Made by a program: the position numbers and the translations under genes
Assembly (NCBI RefSeq): GCF_026340675.1
Contig: NZ_JAPEOX010000002.1
Span: forward strand, 1,674,001 to 1,738,000
DNA length: 64,000 bases
Source of the DNA: Streptomyces sp. NBC_01264
GTDB lineage: Bacteria; Actinomycetota; Actinomycetes; Streptomycetales; Streptomycetaceae
Reading direction: 5' to 3'
Shown here: positions 27,046 to 36,837 of the stretch, one piece after another
Numbering within the stretch: position 1 is the stretch's first letter
How the letters are laid out: each line of letters opens with the position of its first letter
Notes under the pieces: generated by a model
What the model was told of the DNA's origin: nothing
What the model saw: the letters and a program-made list of their open reading frames with translations, nothing else
Databases searched by the model: none

Positions 27046-29220
27046 ATGTTCCCCCCTCCCAGCACCAGAACGGGTCCCCGTCGCACGCGCGGCGCTGCCG
27101 CCCTCGTCACCCTGGGCGCACTCTTCGCGTCCTCGCTCACCCTGGCCGGCGCCCCCACCGCGGTCGCCGCCGAAACCCTGCTCTCCCAGGGCAAGCCGGC
27201 CACCGCCTCCTCCCAGGAGGGCGAAGGCTATTCCGCCGCCGCCGCGTTCGACGGGAACCTCACCGGCACCCGCTGGGCCAGCCAGTGGCGCGACGCCGAA
27301 TGGATCCAGGTCGACCTCGGGGCCAGCCGCAGCCTCAGCCGGGTCGTCCTCACCTGGGAGGGCGCGTTCGGCAAGAACTACGAGATCCAGGTCTCGGACG
27401 ACGGAACGAACTGGCGCACGGCCAAATCCGTCACCGGCGGCGACGGCGGCACCGACGAGATCGCCATCTCCGGCAGCGGCCGCTACGTGCGGATGAACGG
27501 CCTGGTCCGCTCCGGCGGTTACGGCTACTCGCTCTGGGAGTTCCAGGTCTACGGCGCCACCTCGACGGAACCCCCGGCCCAGGGCGCGGTCCGCGTGGCC
27601 GGCTCCCAGGGCAACTGGCAACTGACCGTCGGCGGGCAGCCGTACACGGTCAAGGGCCTCACCTGGGGCCCGTCCTTCGCCGACGCCCCGAAGTACATGC
27701 CGGACGTGAAGTCCATGGGCGTCAACACCATCCGCACCTGGGGCACGGACGCGTCGAGCAAGCCGCTGCTCGACACGGCCGCGGCGAACGGGGTCCGGGT
27801 CATCAACGGGTTCTGGCTGCAGCCCGGCGGCGGCCCCGGCTCGGGAGGCTGCGTCAACTACGTCACCGACGCCGCGTACAAGAGCAACATGCTGACCGAG
27901 TTCGCGAAGTGGGTGGACACCTACAAGTCGCACCCGGCCACGCTGATGTGGAACGTCGGCAACGAGTCCGTCCTCGGCCTGCAGAACTGCTACGGCGGCA
28001 CCGAACTGGAGGCGCAGCGCAACGCCTACACCACGTTCGTGAACGACGTCGCCAAGAAGATCCACACCATCGACCCGGACCACCCGGTCACCTCGACCGA
28101 CGCCTGGACGGGCGCGTGGCCGTACTACAAGCGCAACTCCCCGGACCTCGACCTGTACTCGATGAACTCCTACGGCGACATCTGCGGGGTGAAGCAGGAC
28201 TGGGTGGACGGCGGCTACAACAAGCCCTACATCATCACCGAGACGGGCCCGGCCGGTGAGTGGGAGGTGGCCAACGACGCCAACGGCATCCCCGAGCAGA
28301 AGACCGACGTCCAGACCGCCGAGGGATACACCACCGCCTGGAACTGCGTCACGGGTCACCAGGGCGTGGCCCTGGGCGCCACGATGTTCCACTACGGCAT
28401 CGAGCACGACTTCGGCGGCATCTGGTTCAACCTGCTGCCCGACGGGCTCAAGAGGCTCTCTTACTACGCGGTGAAGAAGGCGTACACCGGGTCGACCGCG
28501 GGCGACAACACCCCTCCGGTCATCGGCAACATGGTCGTCGACAAGGCCTCGCAGGCACCGGCCGGCCGGGAGTTCACCGTCCGCGCCAACATCAGTGACC
28601 CGCAGAACGACCCCCTGACGTACAAGGTCTTCCTCAGCGGCAACTACGCGAACGGTGACAAGCGCCTGGTCGAGGCGCAGTGGCGTGCGACGGGGAACGG
28701 GACCTTCGCGGTCACCGCTCCCGAGAAGCTCGGGGTCTGGAAGGTGTACATCCAGGCCGAGGACGGCCGCGGCAACGCGGGCATCGAGACCAAGTCGGTG
28801 AAGGTCGTCGCCCCGCCGGTGAGCGGCACCAACGTGGCGCTGAACAAGCCGACCACCGCCTCCTCCGCGCAAGCCTCCTACGGCGACTGCCCCTGCCCCG
28901 CCGGCAACGCCACGGACGGCAACACCGCCACCCGCTGGGCCAGCGACTGGAGCGACCCACAGTGGATCAGCGTCGACCTCGGAGCCTCCAAGGCGATCCG
29001 CACCCTGCAGCTGGTGTGGGACCCCGCCTACGCCAAGTCCTACGAGGTGCAGCTCTCCGACGACGGCACCAACTGGCGCACGGTGCACACCACGACGACC
29101 GGCAACGGTGACATCGACACGATCAACGTGTCCGCGAACGCCCGCCACGTGCGACTGAACCTGACCGCGCGCGGCACCGGCTGGGGCTACTCCCTGCACG
29201 AGTTCGGCGTCTACAGCTGA
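27046..29220 (+). CDS. Secreted clan-A glycosidase with N- and C-terminal CBM32-like domains
   Basis: A 724-residue secreted protein. It has a signal peptide (to about residue 40, VAA-ET) and an F5/8C domain at about residues 45-180. The (beta/alpha)8 catalytic domain is GH2_C/GH5-like: QPYTVKGLTWGP, LMWNVGNESVLG with predicted acid/base Glu307, and YIITETGPAGEWE with predicted nucleophile Glu399. An Ig-like domain (DNTPPVIGNMVVDKASQAPA) and a second F5/8C domain (from about residue 600) follow. The two F5/8C domains resemble each other and that of the GH55 protein. A role in beta-1,3-glucan breakdown is inferred from context; the exact GH family is uncertain. Confidence 0.8.
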   Translation: MFPPPSTRTGPRRTRGAAALVTLGALFASSLTLAGAPTAVAAETLLSQGKPATASSQEGEGYSAAAAFDGNLTGTRWASQWRDAEWIQVDLGASRSLSRVVLTWEGAFGKNYEIQVSDDGTNWRTAKSVTGGDGGTDEIAISGSGRYVRMNGLVRSGGYGYSLWEFQVYGATSTEPPAQGAVRVAGSQGNWQLTVGGQPYTVKGLTWGPSFADAPKYMPDVKSMGVNTIRTWGTDASSKPLLDTAAANGVRVINGFWLQPGGGPGSGGCVNYVTDAAYKSNMLTEFAKWVDTYKSHPATLMWNVGNESVLGLQNCYGGTELEAQRNAYTTFVNDVAKKIHTIDPDHPVTSTDAWTGAWPYYKRNSPDLDLYSMNSYGDICGVKQDWVDGGYNKPYIITETGPAGEWEVANDANGIPEQKTDVQTAEGYTTAWNCVTGHQGVALGATMFHYGIEHDFGGIWFNLLPDGLKRLSYYAVKKAYTGSTAGDNTPPVIGNMVVDKASQAPAGREFTVRANISDPQNDPLTYKVFLSGNYANGDKRLVEAQWRATGNGTFAVTAPEKLGVWKVYIQAEDGRGNAGIETKSVKVVAPPVSGTNVALNKPTTASSAQASYGDCPCPAGNATDGNTATRWASDWSDPQWISVDLGASKAIRTLQLVWDPAYAKSYEVQLSDDGTNWRTVHTTTTGNGDIDTINVSANARHVRLNLTARGTGWGYSLHEFGVYS

Positions 29221-29306
29221 CCCGCTGATGGCGCGGTACCCGGCCGTACCGGCGGTACTGAACGCGGAGCACCGGCCGACCTGACCCGGTCGGCCCTCCG
29301 TACGGG

Positions 29307-29343
29307 CCCGGCTCTCCCCGTCTCCACGACGGGGGGAGCCGGG
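29307..29343. terminator. Strong hairpin between glycosidase genes
   Basis: Left arm CCCGGCTCTCCCCGTC (29307-29322), loop TCCAC, right arm GACGGGGGGAGCCGGG (29328-29343), 15 of 16 paired, followed by a pyrimidine-rich TCTTCTCCTT. It probably ends the transcript of the glycosidase gene before the GH3 gene. Confidence 0.8.
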
Positions 29344-29376
29344 TCTTCTCCTTCGGATGACGTGAATGGGGTGGCG

Positions 29377-31812
29377 ATGAGCGAGGACACGCTCGATCGA
29401 CTGCTGGAGAAGCTCGATCTGGTGCAGAAGGTGCGGCTGCTGTCGGGGGCCACGACCTGGCGCACGGCCGGCGAACAGGCCGTCGGCCTGCGCGAGATGG
29501 TGACATCCGACGGCCCCGCCGGGGTACGGGGAGAGGCCTGGGACGAGCGGCTGACCTCCGCGCTGCTGCCCTCGGCGTCCGCGATCGGCGCGCTGTGGGA
29601 CGAGGACCTGACCGGGGAACTGGGGGGTCTGCTCGCCTCGGAGGCGGTCCGCAAGGGCGTGGACATCGTCCTGGCGCCCACGCTCAACCTGCACCGCACT
29701 CCGCTGGGCGGCCGGCACTTCGAGTGCTTCTCGGAGGATCCCGTACTGACGGGCCGTACGGGCGCCGCGCTGATCCGGGGCATCCAGGCGGCGGGGGTGG
29801 CGGCCACGGCCAAGCACTACGTGGCGAACGACTCCGAGACCGGACGCATGCACGTGGACGTACGGGTTTCCGAGCGGGTGCTGCGCGAGGTGTACCTGGC
29901 TCCGTTCGAGGCCGCCGTCGAGGCGGGCGTATGGCTGGTGATGGCCGGCTACAACGGCGTGAACGGCGCGACCATGACGGCCAGTCCGCTGCTCGCGCAG
30001 CCCCTCAAGGGCGACTGGGGCTTCGACGGGGTGGTGGTCTCCGACTGGGGCGCCCTGCGTTCGGCCCGGGAACCGGCCCTTGCCGCGCTCGACCTGGCGA
30101 TGCCGGGACCGCAGGGGCCGTGGGAGGCCTCCCTCGTCCGGGCCGTGCGGGACGGCCACGTCCCCGAGGAGGCCGTGGACGAGAAGGTGCGGCGCCTGCT
30201 GCGACTGGCCGGGCGCGTGAGCGCGCTCGAACCGGTCCGGCGCCCGCGCGCCGCGGAGTTCGGGCCCGAGGACACGCGGGCCCTGCTGCGCCGCACCGTG
30301 GCCGCGGGGTGCGTGCTGCTGACCAACCGCGAGGTGCTCCCGCTCGATGCGGCGTCCTTGGCGAAGGTCGCCGTCATCGGGGTGCACGCCGCCTCCCCGC
30401 GGGTGCAGGGCGGAGGCAGCGCCGGGGTGTTCCCCTCGCGCGTGGTCACCCCCCTCGACGGGATCCGCGCCCGGCTGGAGGGCCTGGCCGAGGTCGTGCA
30501 CGTACCGGGTCCGGGACTGGGCGTTCCCCCCGCGCCCCTCGCCGCCGACCGGTGCAGCGACCCCCGGTCGGGGGAGCCCGGTGTGCTGCTGCGCCTGCTG
30601 GACGAGGCGGGCCGCGAGCTCCACGCGGAACACCGGTTGTCCGGGAACCAGTTGGAGCCGCCCGTCGGTCCCGCGGCGCGGACCGTGGAGATCAGCGCGC
30701 TCATCCGGCCGGGGGCGACGGGCGAATGGACCTTCGGCATCGCCGGGTTCGGCCGCATGAGCCTCACCCTCGGCGAACGGCCCCTCTTGGACGGCACGTT
30801 CCCGTGCACCACCGACGACCCGGCCATCGTCCACGTCAACCCGCCCCTGCACACGGTGCGGGCGACCCTGGACACGACGCGGCCCGTGCTCCTGACGGCC
30901 CGGCGCGAACTGGTCCCCGGCGCCGGGCGCGCCACGATCGTCGCGGCGGCGCCGCCGGAGCCCGATGCGGCGGCCGCGCTCGCCGAAGCGGTGCGGGCGG
31001 CCCGCGACGCGGACGCCGTCATCGTGGTCGTGGGCACCACCGAACACACCGAGACCGAGGGGTACGACCGCGCCGGCCTCTCCCTGGGCGGCCACCAGGA
31101 CGCCCTGGTCCGCGCCGTGGCGGCGGTCAACCGGCGCACGATCGCCGTGGTCAACAGCGGTGGCCCGGTCGAACTGCCCTGGCGCGACGAGGTGGGTGCC
31201 GCCCTCCTCGCCTGGTTCCCGGGACAGGAGGCCGGAACCGGGCTCGCCGACCTCCTCTTCGGGGACGCCGAGCCGGGCGGCCGCCTCCCCACCACCTGGG
31301 CGGCCGCCCTGAACGACGCCCCGGTCACCCACGCGCATCCCGTCGACGGCCGTCTCACCTACGGCGAAGGCCTGCACATCGGCCACCGGGCCTGGCTGCT
31401 CGACGGCAGGGAGCCCGCCTACTGGTTCGGTCACGGCCTGGGCTACACCACCTGGGAGTACGGGACGGTGCGGGCCCCGGCCGACGTCGCGGAAGGGTCC
31501 CCGTTCACGGTGCGCGTTCCGGTACGCAACACGGGCGCCCGGCCCGGCCGTGAGGTCGTGCAGGTGTACCTCGCCCGCCCGCACTCCACCGTCGAGCGGC
31601 CCGTCCGCTGGTTCGCCGGCTACGCCGTGGTCCACGCGGAACCCGGCACGTCGGCGACCGCCGTCGTAGAGGTACCGGCGCGGGCACTGCGGCACTGGTC
31701 GCCGGCCGAGGGCGCCTGGCGCACGGAACCCGGGACCTACGAGATCCTGGTCGGCCGCTCGGCCGGCGACCCGGTGTGGAGCGGGGCACTGGAGGTCCGG
31801 GGGGCCGGGTGA
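29377..31812 (+). CDS. GH3 beta-glucosidase
   Basis: An 811-residue GH3 enzyme. N-terminal TIM barrel: MVTSDGPAGVRG, LNLHRTPLGGRHFECFSEDP, ATAKHYVANDSETGR, and nucleophile Asp223 in VVVSDWGALRSA. A PA14-like insert occupies about residues 385-515. The (alpha/beta)6 sandwich follows, with VVVGTTEHTETEGYDR supplying the acid/base region, and finally an FnIII-like domain (VRNTGARPGREVVQVYLARP). There is no signal peptide, so it is probably cytoplasmic. ATG 29377 is preferred, with GGGG upstream; GTG 29362 is an alternative. With the GH1 enzyme it would finish hydrolysis of imported oligosaccharides. Confidence 0.93.
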   Translation: MSEDTLDRLLEKLDLVQKVRLLSGATTWRTAGEQAVGLREMVTSDGPAGVRGEAWDERLTSALLPSASAIGALWDEDLTGELGGLLASEAVRKGVDIVLAPTLNLHRTPLGGRHFECFSEDPVLTGRTGAALIRGIQAAGVAATAKHYVANDSETGRMHVDVRVSERVLREVYLAPFEAAVEAGVWLVMAGYNGVNGATMTASPLLAQPLKGDWGFDGVVVSDWGALRSAREPALAALDLAMPGPQGPWEASLVRAVRDGHVPEEAVDEKVRRLLRLAGRVSALEPVRRPRAAEFGPEDTRALLRRTVAAGCVLLTNREVLPLDAASLAKVAVIGVHAASPRVQGGGSAGVFPSRVVTPLDGIRARLEGLAEVVHVPGPGLGVPPAPLAADRCSDPRSGEPGVLLRLLDEAGRELHAEHRLSGNQLEPPVGPAARTVEISALIRPGATGEWTFGIAGFGRMSLTLGERPLLDGTFPCTTDDPAIVHVNPPLHTVRATLDTTRPVLLTARRELVPGAGRATIVAAAPPEPDAAAALAEAVRAARDADAVIVVVGTTEHTETEGYDRAGLSLGGHQDALVRAVAAVNRRTIAVVNSGGPVELPWRDEVGAALLAWFPGQEAGTGLADLLFGDAEPGGRLPTTWAAALNDAPVTHAHPVDGRLTYGEGLHIGHRAWLLDGREPAYWFGHGLGYTTWEYGTVRAPADVAEGSPFTVRVPVRNTGARPGREVVQVYLARPHSTVERPVRWFAGYAVVHAEPGTSATAVVEVPARALRHWSPAEGAWRTEPGTYEILVGRSAGDPVWSGALEVRGAG

Positions 31813-32004
31813 GCTCCGGCGCCGTCCGGTGCGACCGCCCGGCGGGATCTCCGTACGGGACGGGCGGACGGGCGGGGAGTGTCGTTCGGCCCTACCTTGG
31901 CGGCTGCCCGGGTGGCCTGGACGGGCTGAAGGTGATTCCACCCGCGCGGATGGCGATCTTTGGTGTGTCCCCCTCCCCCCCCGCTCGCCCCACGGGAGTC
32001 TTTC

Positions 32005-33471
32005 GTGCGCCATCTGTTCCGTCACGTCGCGATCGCCACGGTGCTGGCCGCGACCGCCCTGCCCGCCGCCGCGGCCGCCGACACCGCACCCTCGCCGGAC
32101 GCGGCCCGGCCCGTCGTACTGGGGCAAGGACACCTGGAGCTGAGCGCGGCCGACTTCGCGTCGTTCTGCTCACTGGCCACCCGCCAGACCCGCGTCCACC
32201 AGATGTCGCTGGCCATGGACCTCAGGCAGGCGTCCGGCGCGACCCGCGCCTACTCCGCCTCGCTCGAGGTGTCCGGTCAGGTCACGCCCGTCGAGGACGC
32301 GTCCGGCCGGTCACTCGCCTGGGCCGGAGAGGTCGTCGGGGTGCCCGGCTCCACCAGCTACCTCACCATCAAGGGCGCCTGTACCCCCTCGGCATCCGAC
32401 GGCGAGGTCCAGGGCTTCGTACGCGCGCCGGGCCACAAGTACCTCATCGGCACGGACGCGCACGACCGGACCCTGGCCGGTGTGACCGACGTCGACCCCG
32501 ACGCCCTGCCCGCGCCGCAGCCGGACTCCCTCAACCTTCCGGACACCCTGCCGGCCACACCGGAACGGGCCACCGCCCCCCTGACCCCCAAGGCCGCCAC
32601 CAAGTCCGTCATCGACGTGGCCGTCGGGTACACCCAGGCGGCCAGGAACGGCCTCCAGACCGGGGAGGGCTCCGGTTACCCCTCGTGGTACTGGCGGCCG
32701 CGGCAGGCCGAGACCGAGATCCGCACCACCGTGGCACAGATGAACCGGGCGTTCGCCACCAGTGGGGTGAACGCCGAGATCCGCCTCGTGCGCATCTTCG
32801 AGGTACCCGCCTTCTACGGCAGTGAGGACCCCGGGGAGGCCCTCAAGCAGATGGACACCGGCACCGGTCCCATCGGCTCGCTCGCCCGCACGGTGCGCGA
32901 CCAGTCCGGCGCGGACCTCGTCTCGGTGCTGACCAACGTCTCCAAGGGCGACGGCGAGTACACCGCCGGACAGGGAGACCTCCCGCAGAACGAGAACGGC
33001 AGCTACACGGCCCCCTCCCGGCAGACCGGCAACGCCGCGTACAGCAGCATCGACGTGTTCTCCGCCATCGACGGCGAACCCGGCTTCGCCCACGAACTCG
33101 GCCACAACCTCGGCCTCATGCACGACGAGCGCACCATGAACAGCCAGCTCCAGCCGATCGCGGACGCCAACAACGTCTCCATCGACTACGTCAAGCGCTA
33201 CCTCAACGTGCCGCCGGTCCCGGCGGGCCAGGGCTACATCACCCCCGACGCCAAGTGGTTCACGACCATGGCCTACAAGGTCACCTGCCAGCCCTACGCC
33301 GAGCAGATCAACACCCCGGACCCCAGCTGCCAGTACACCAACACGTACTCCACGCCCCGCCTCAGCGCCGGCAGCACCCTCCTGGGCCAGCGCAACACGG
33401 CGGACGCGGCCGCCGCCCTGAACCAGACCACCCCGGCCATCGCCGCCTACCGCACCGCCAGGACCAGCTAA
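32005..33471 (+). CDS. Secreted zinc metalloprotease (reprolysin-like, HExxHxxGxxHD)
   Basis: A 488-residue secreted protease. The signal peptide spans about residues 1-27 (VAIATVLAATALPAAAAA), followed by a propeptide-like region to about residue 200. The catalytic domain has FAHELGHNLGLMHDERTMN with ligands His363, His367 and His373 and catalytic Glu364, and a Met-turn candidate WFTTMAYKVTC. This is the metzincin arrangement. GTG 32005 is chosen because GGGAG is six bases upstream and the signal peptide begins immediately; a start at 31960 would add an odd Pro-rich leader. No functional link to the neighbouring glycosidases is evident. Confidence 0.9.
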   Translation: MRHLFRHVAIATVLAATALPAAAAADTAPSPDAARPVVLGQGHLELSAADFASFCSLATRQTRVHQMSLAMDLRQASGATRAYSASLEVSGQVTPVEDASGRSLAWAGEVVGVPGSTSYLTIKGACTPSASDGEVQGFVRAPGHKYLIGTDAHDRTLAGVTDVDPDALPAPQPDSLNLPDTLPATPERATAPLTPKAATKSVIDVAVGYTQAARNGLQTGEGSGYPSWYWRPRQAETEIRTTVAQMNRAFATSGVNAEIRLVRIFEVPAFYGSEDPGEALKQMDTGTGPIGSLARTVRDQSGADLVSVLTNVSKGDGEYTAGQGDLPQNENGSYTAPSRQTGNAAYSSIDVFSAIDGEPGFAHELGHNLGLMHDERTMNSQLQPIADANNVSIDYVKRYLNVPPVPAGQGYITPDAKWFTTMAYKVTCQPYAEQINTPDPSCQYTNTYSTPRLSAGSTLLGQRNTADAAAALNQTTPAIAAYRTARTS

Positions 33472-33632
33472 GAGGCATCACCCACAGCGGGCCGGCTCCT
33501 GGCGCATCCAGAAGGCCGGGTTCGCCGTGGGCGGTGATCAGCAAGGGAGGATGAGGAGCCTGAATCGCCCACTGCACACGCGCGCATGGGGCGGGTCGTC
33601 CATCACGACCGAGTTCCCTCCTCTGGAGAGCC

Positions 33633-33910
33633 ATGAGCTTTGACATCTTCGTGATGCGGTTCGACAAGGGCGAGACGGCTCCGCTGGACATGGCCGTCGC
33701 CCACGAGGTCCTCGGCCCCTTCGCGGTGGCGCGGGACCCCGAGGCGGACGTCCTGTGGGTGAGGACGGCGGAGGGCGAGGAGGCTGACGTCTACCTCCAC
33801 TGTCGCGAGACGAGACCCGGCACCAGTTGCCGGCGGCCATGGTGGACGACTACCCGGTGGTCGTCGCCCGCACCGGCGCGGAGATCGACCGTGCGATCAG
33901 GACCGCCTGA
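33633..33910 (+). pseudogene. Truncated, frameshifted small hypothetical gene
   Basis: It begins with a good site (GGAGAG, ATG 33633) and the start of a conserved Streptomyces-type hypothetical (MSFDIFVMRFDKGETAPLDM, then LWVRTAEGEEADVYL). The frame then turns into low-complexity Arg/Thr/Pro. The expected C-terminus (RHQLPAAMVDDYPVVVARTG, EIDRAIRTA) is present in another frame and stops at 33910. The middle of the gene appears deleted, with a frame change. It borders the pseudogene-rich 33.6-36.8 kb stretch. Confidence 0.6.
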
Positions 33911-33989
33911 ACGGACCGTAGACGCCGCGACGGCCCCTTCCCGCTACCGTCGCCCTCCGCGAGCCCGCCGCGTGCCGCCTGGCCCAGGA

Positions 33990-34637
33990 TCACACCGGTT
34001 CCAGCAGGACAGCCTGCAGGGTGCCGCTCACGATCGGGGCCTGTGGCAGGGAGAGGCCGAGGAAGTCCGCGACGATGCCCAGCGCCGTGCGGTGTACCTC
34101 CCTGTCGTCCCGTTCCGGGTCGGGGAGGCCGGCGGCGGTGAGCAGTTCCTGGAGGCGGGCGGCCGTCGCGGGGTCGCCGTCGACCCCCTGGTAGCCCCAC
34201 GAGGCGTCCAGGTACAGGTTGCAGGCGCTCAGGAGGCGACCGTCATGGCAGTACTCGAACCGCGGCGGGACCGGCTTGCCGTTCTCCTCCTCGTACTCCA
34301 GGAGGCAGACGTGTACGCCGTCACGCGAGACCGGTGCCAGGGGGCCGAACTCGCCCGGCCAGCCGCCGTACGCGACCGCGTACGTCCACTCCCCGGCGCG
34401 TCCGAGCCGCAGCCCGATGCCGTCGAAGGGATCGCCGTAGGTGTCGTCCATGAGCTCCAGGAGGGAGTCTCCGGTGTGCTCCCCGACCGCCACGACCATG
34501 TGCTCGGCGTCGTACAGGACGGTCGCGGCGAGACGGTCGGCGAGTTCTTCCGGCGACAGCACGCGGGCGAGCACCACGTGGTAGCCCCCGAAGGCGATGG
34601 ACTGAGGGGCAGCGAGCCAGGTGGTTCCGTCTGTCAT
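33990..34637 (-). CDS. DUF6461-like hypothetical protein
   Basis: A 215-residue soluble protein. Visible features are FGGYHVVLARVLSPEELADR near residue 15, GEWTYAVAYGGWPGEFGPLA near residue 75 and LLEYEEENGKPVPPRFEYC near residue 105. This pattern matches an actinobacterial uncharacterised family (DUF6461) found around immunity-like and regulatory genes; no catalytic motif is seen. ATG 34637 is chosen over upstream in-frame starts that would add a non-family Arg-rich extension. Function unknown. Confidence 0.65.
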   Translation of the reverse strand: MTDGTTWLAAPQSIAFGGYHVVLARVLSPEELADRLAATVLYDAEHMVVAVGEHTGDSLLELMDDTYGDPFDGIGLRLGRAGEWTYAVAYGGWPGEFGPLAPVSRDGVHVCLLEYEEENGKPVPPRFEYCHDGRLLSACNLYLDASWGYQGVDGDPATAARLQELLTAAGLPDPERDDREVHRTALGIVADFLGLSLPQAPIVSGTLQAVLLEPV

Positions 34638-34806
34638 GACGGCCATCCTGGCTGCTGCCTCTGACAACTGGGATCGAACCGGACGGCAGCGCCCTGACGC
34701 ACCTGGAGCAGCACACCTTCGCCACCCTCCTGGCCGCCGACTGCCCGGCGACAACACCCTGTTCTGACGGCGCCGCCGTCACGCCTTTCCCGTCCCGAAC
34801 GCGGCT

Positions 34807-35794
34807 TCAGGCGTTCAACGCGGGAATGATCTGCGTTCCGTAAGCGTCGATGGTCGCCTCCCTCGCGTCGTGCATGTCGTAGACGGCGAACTGGTCGACG
34901 CCGAGCGCCTGCAGGGCGCGGAGCTTCTCGATGTGGGCCGCGGCCGGGCCCAGGAGGCAGAAGCGGTCGACGATCTCGTCGGGGACGAAGTCGGTGGACG
35001 GGTTCCCGGCGCGGCCGTGGTGGCTGTAGTCGTAGCCCTGGCGGGACTCGACGTACTCGGTGAGCTCGTCCGGGACCATCCCGGAGTGCTCGCCGTAGAG
35101 TGAGACGAGGTCGGCCACGTGGTTGCCGACCATGCCGCCGAACCAGCGGCACTGGTCGGGCGTGCGCGAGATCGTCCCCCACGTACGCCGGGGCCGCCAC
35201 GCAGATGGTGATCGCGGCGGGATCGCGGCCGGCCTCCACCGCGGCCTGCCGTACCGCCTTGATCATCCACTCCGTGAGGTAGAGGTCCGCGAGCTGGAGG
35301 ATGAACCCGTCGGCCTTCTGTCCGGCGAGTGCGAGGGCCTTGGGCCCGTACGCCGCCATCCACACGGGCAGCTTTCCCTCCCGGATCCAGGGGATCCGGA
35401 TCGGATTGCCGTCCACGAGGGCCTCCCGGCCCTCCGCCAGGTCCCGGATGACGTCGATGGCCTCCCCGAGGCGGGCCAGGGTGTTCGGCGCGCGACCGGC
35501 GACCCGCATCGCCGAATCGCCGCGCCCGATCCCGCAGACCGTACGATTGCCGTACATGTCGTTGAGGGTCGCGAAGGTGGAGGCAGTGACCTCCCAGGTG
35601 CGGGTGCCCGGGTTGGTGACCATCGGACCGACGTGCATGCGCTGCGTGTTGGCCAGGATCTGGCTGTAGATGACGAACGGCTCCTGCCACAGCACGGCGG
35701 AGTCGAAGGTCCAGCCGTTGCGCTCCGCGCGCTTCATGAGGCTGACGACCTGCGAGGCGGGCGGGTCGGTTTGCAGGACGAGACCGAAGTCCAT
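34807..35794 (-). pseudogene. Decayed LLM-class F420-dependent oxidoreductase (older copy)
   Basis: Nearly the same gene as the intact copy at 41512-42525, but with two lesions. Four residues (FRYG, 12 bases) are missing after ERNG near residue 27. After CVAAPAYV near residue 205 a larger deletion and frameshift break the frame; the rest (MVGNHVADLVSLYGEHSGMV to ATIDAYGTQIIPALNA) continues in another frame to 34807. The protein would lose its C-terminal third. It lies directly after the dihydropyrimidinase 3' half, the same order as in the intact pair. Confidence 0.9.
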
Positions 35795-35829
35795 GCATGG
35801 CTCCTTGCTGCTGCGTGCGGGCTTACGGC

Positions 35830-36767
35830 TTACAGGTACTGGCAGGTGGAGCGGGGGATGAAGGCCCCGTGGCCGGCCCGGCCGGTGAACTCGCGCCGAT
35901 CGATGACGAGTTCACCGCGCGAGAGGACCGTGTCGACGCGTCCGGTGATCCGCTTGCCCTCGTACGCCGAGTAGTCCACGTTCATGTGGTGCGTCTCGGC
36001 GGAGATGACCTGCTCGGCGTGCGGATCGTAGGGGACGATGTCGGCGTCGGAACCCGGCGCGATCGTGCCCTTCTGCGGGTAGAGGCCGAACATCCGGGCC
36101 GGGGTCGCGCGCGCGATCTCGATCCAGCGGCGGCGGCTGATGTGCCCGTCCAGGACGGCCTGGTGGAGGAGGTCCAAGCGGTTCTCCACACCGGGGAGAC
36201 CGTTGGGAATCTTGGAGAAGTCGCCCCGGCCCAGCTCCTTCTGGCCCCGGAAGCAGAACGGGCAGTGGTCGGTGGAGACCACCTGGAGGTCGTTCGTCCG
36301 CAGGCCCCGCCACAGCGCCGCCGGGTGCTCGCGCGGACGGAGGGGGGTGGAGCAGACGTACTTCGCGCCCTGGAAGTCCGGCTCCTCCAGGTTGTCGGTG
36401 GACAGGAAGAGGTACTGCGGGCAGGTCTCGCCGAAGACCGGCAGGCCCTTGTCCCGCGCCGCCGCCAGCTCCGCGACCGCTTCCTCCGCCGAGACGTGGA
36501 CGACGTAACGAGGTGAGCCGGCCACCCGCGCCAGCTGGATGGCACGGTGGGTGGCCTCGGCTTCGAGGAGGACCTTGCGGACCTCGCCGTGGTGGCGGGG
36601 GTCCGTCTCCCCGCGTGCCAGGGCCTGTTCGACCAGGACGTCGATCGCGATGCCGTTCTCGGCGTGCATCATGATCAGCCCGCCGTTGCCCGACGCCCGC
36701 TGCATCGCCCGCAGGATCTGCCCGTCGTCGCTGTAGAAGACCCCGGGGTACGCCATGAACAGCTTGA
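35830..36767 (-). pseudogene. hydA: Dihydropyrimidinase, 3' half of a split gene
   Basis: The C-terminal 311 residues of a dihydropyrimidinase-like amidohydrolase, from KLFMAYPGVFYSDDGQILRA to GAFIPRSTCQYL. It retains metal and substrate motifs (MMHAENG, VHVSAEEAVAELA and the late Asp in PGSDADIVPYDP). The first codon recognisable as native is the carboxylated Lys, AAG at 36763-36765; upstream sequence is foreign. Its 5' half lies 7.4 kb away at 44165-44632. Joining the two at that Lys codon restores one frame of about 466 residues. Confidence 0.9.
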
Positions 36768-36837
36768 GCACTCTAGGAACCCTCAAAAGCGATCGCAGGC
36801 TGTCCATGCTCTCGATGGAGAGGGAGCGGCGGAGTGG

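Larger units (their letters stand above)
34807..36767. repeat. Segmental duplication, copy A
   Basis: This stretch (LLM pseudogene, spacer and dihydropyrimidinase 3' half) is closely similar to 41512 to about 43440 (copy B). Long runs are identical, for example within the codons for AEEAVAELAAARDKGLPVFG. Similarity falls sharply upstream of about 43440 in copy B. Confidence 0.88.

Noticed and set aside
27034..32133. A 1,699-residue open frame on the minus strand across the glycosidase genes
   Set aside because: It is antisense to GH55/GH2-like/GH3/protease genes with clear motifs, is Arg/Gly/Val-rich low-complexity, and results from the lack of stops in GC-rich DNA.
34638..34806. A possible gene fragment on the plus strand (ALTHLEQHTFATLLAADCP)
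   Set aside because: Too short, no start site, no family recognised; it may be chance open frame in a rearranged spacer.
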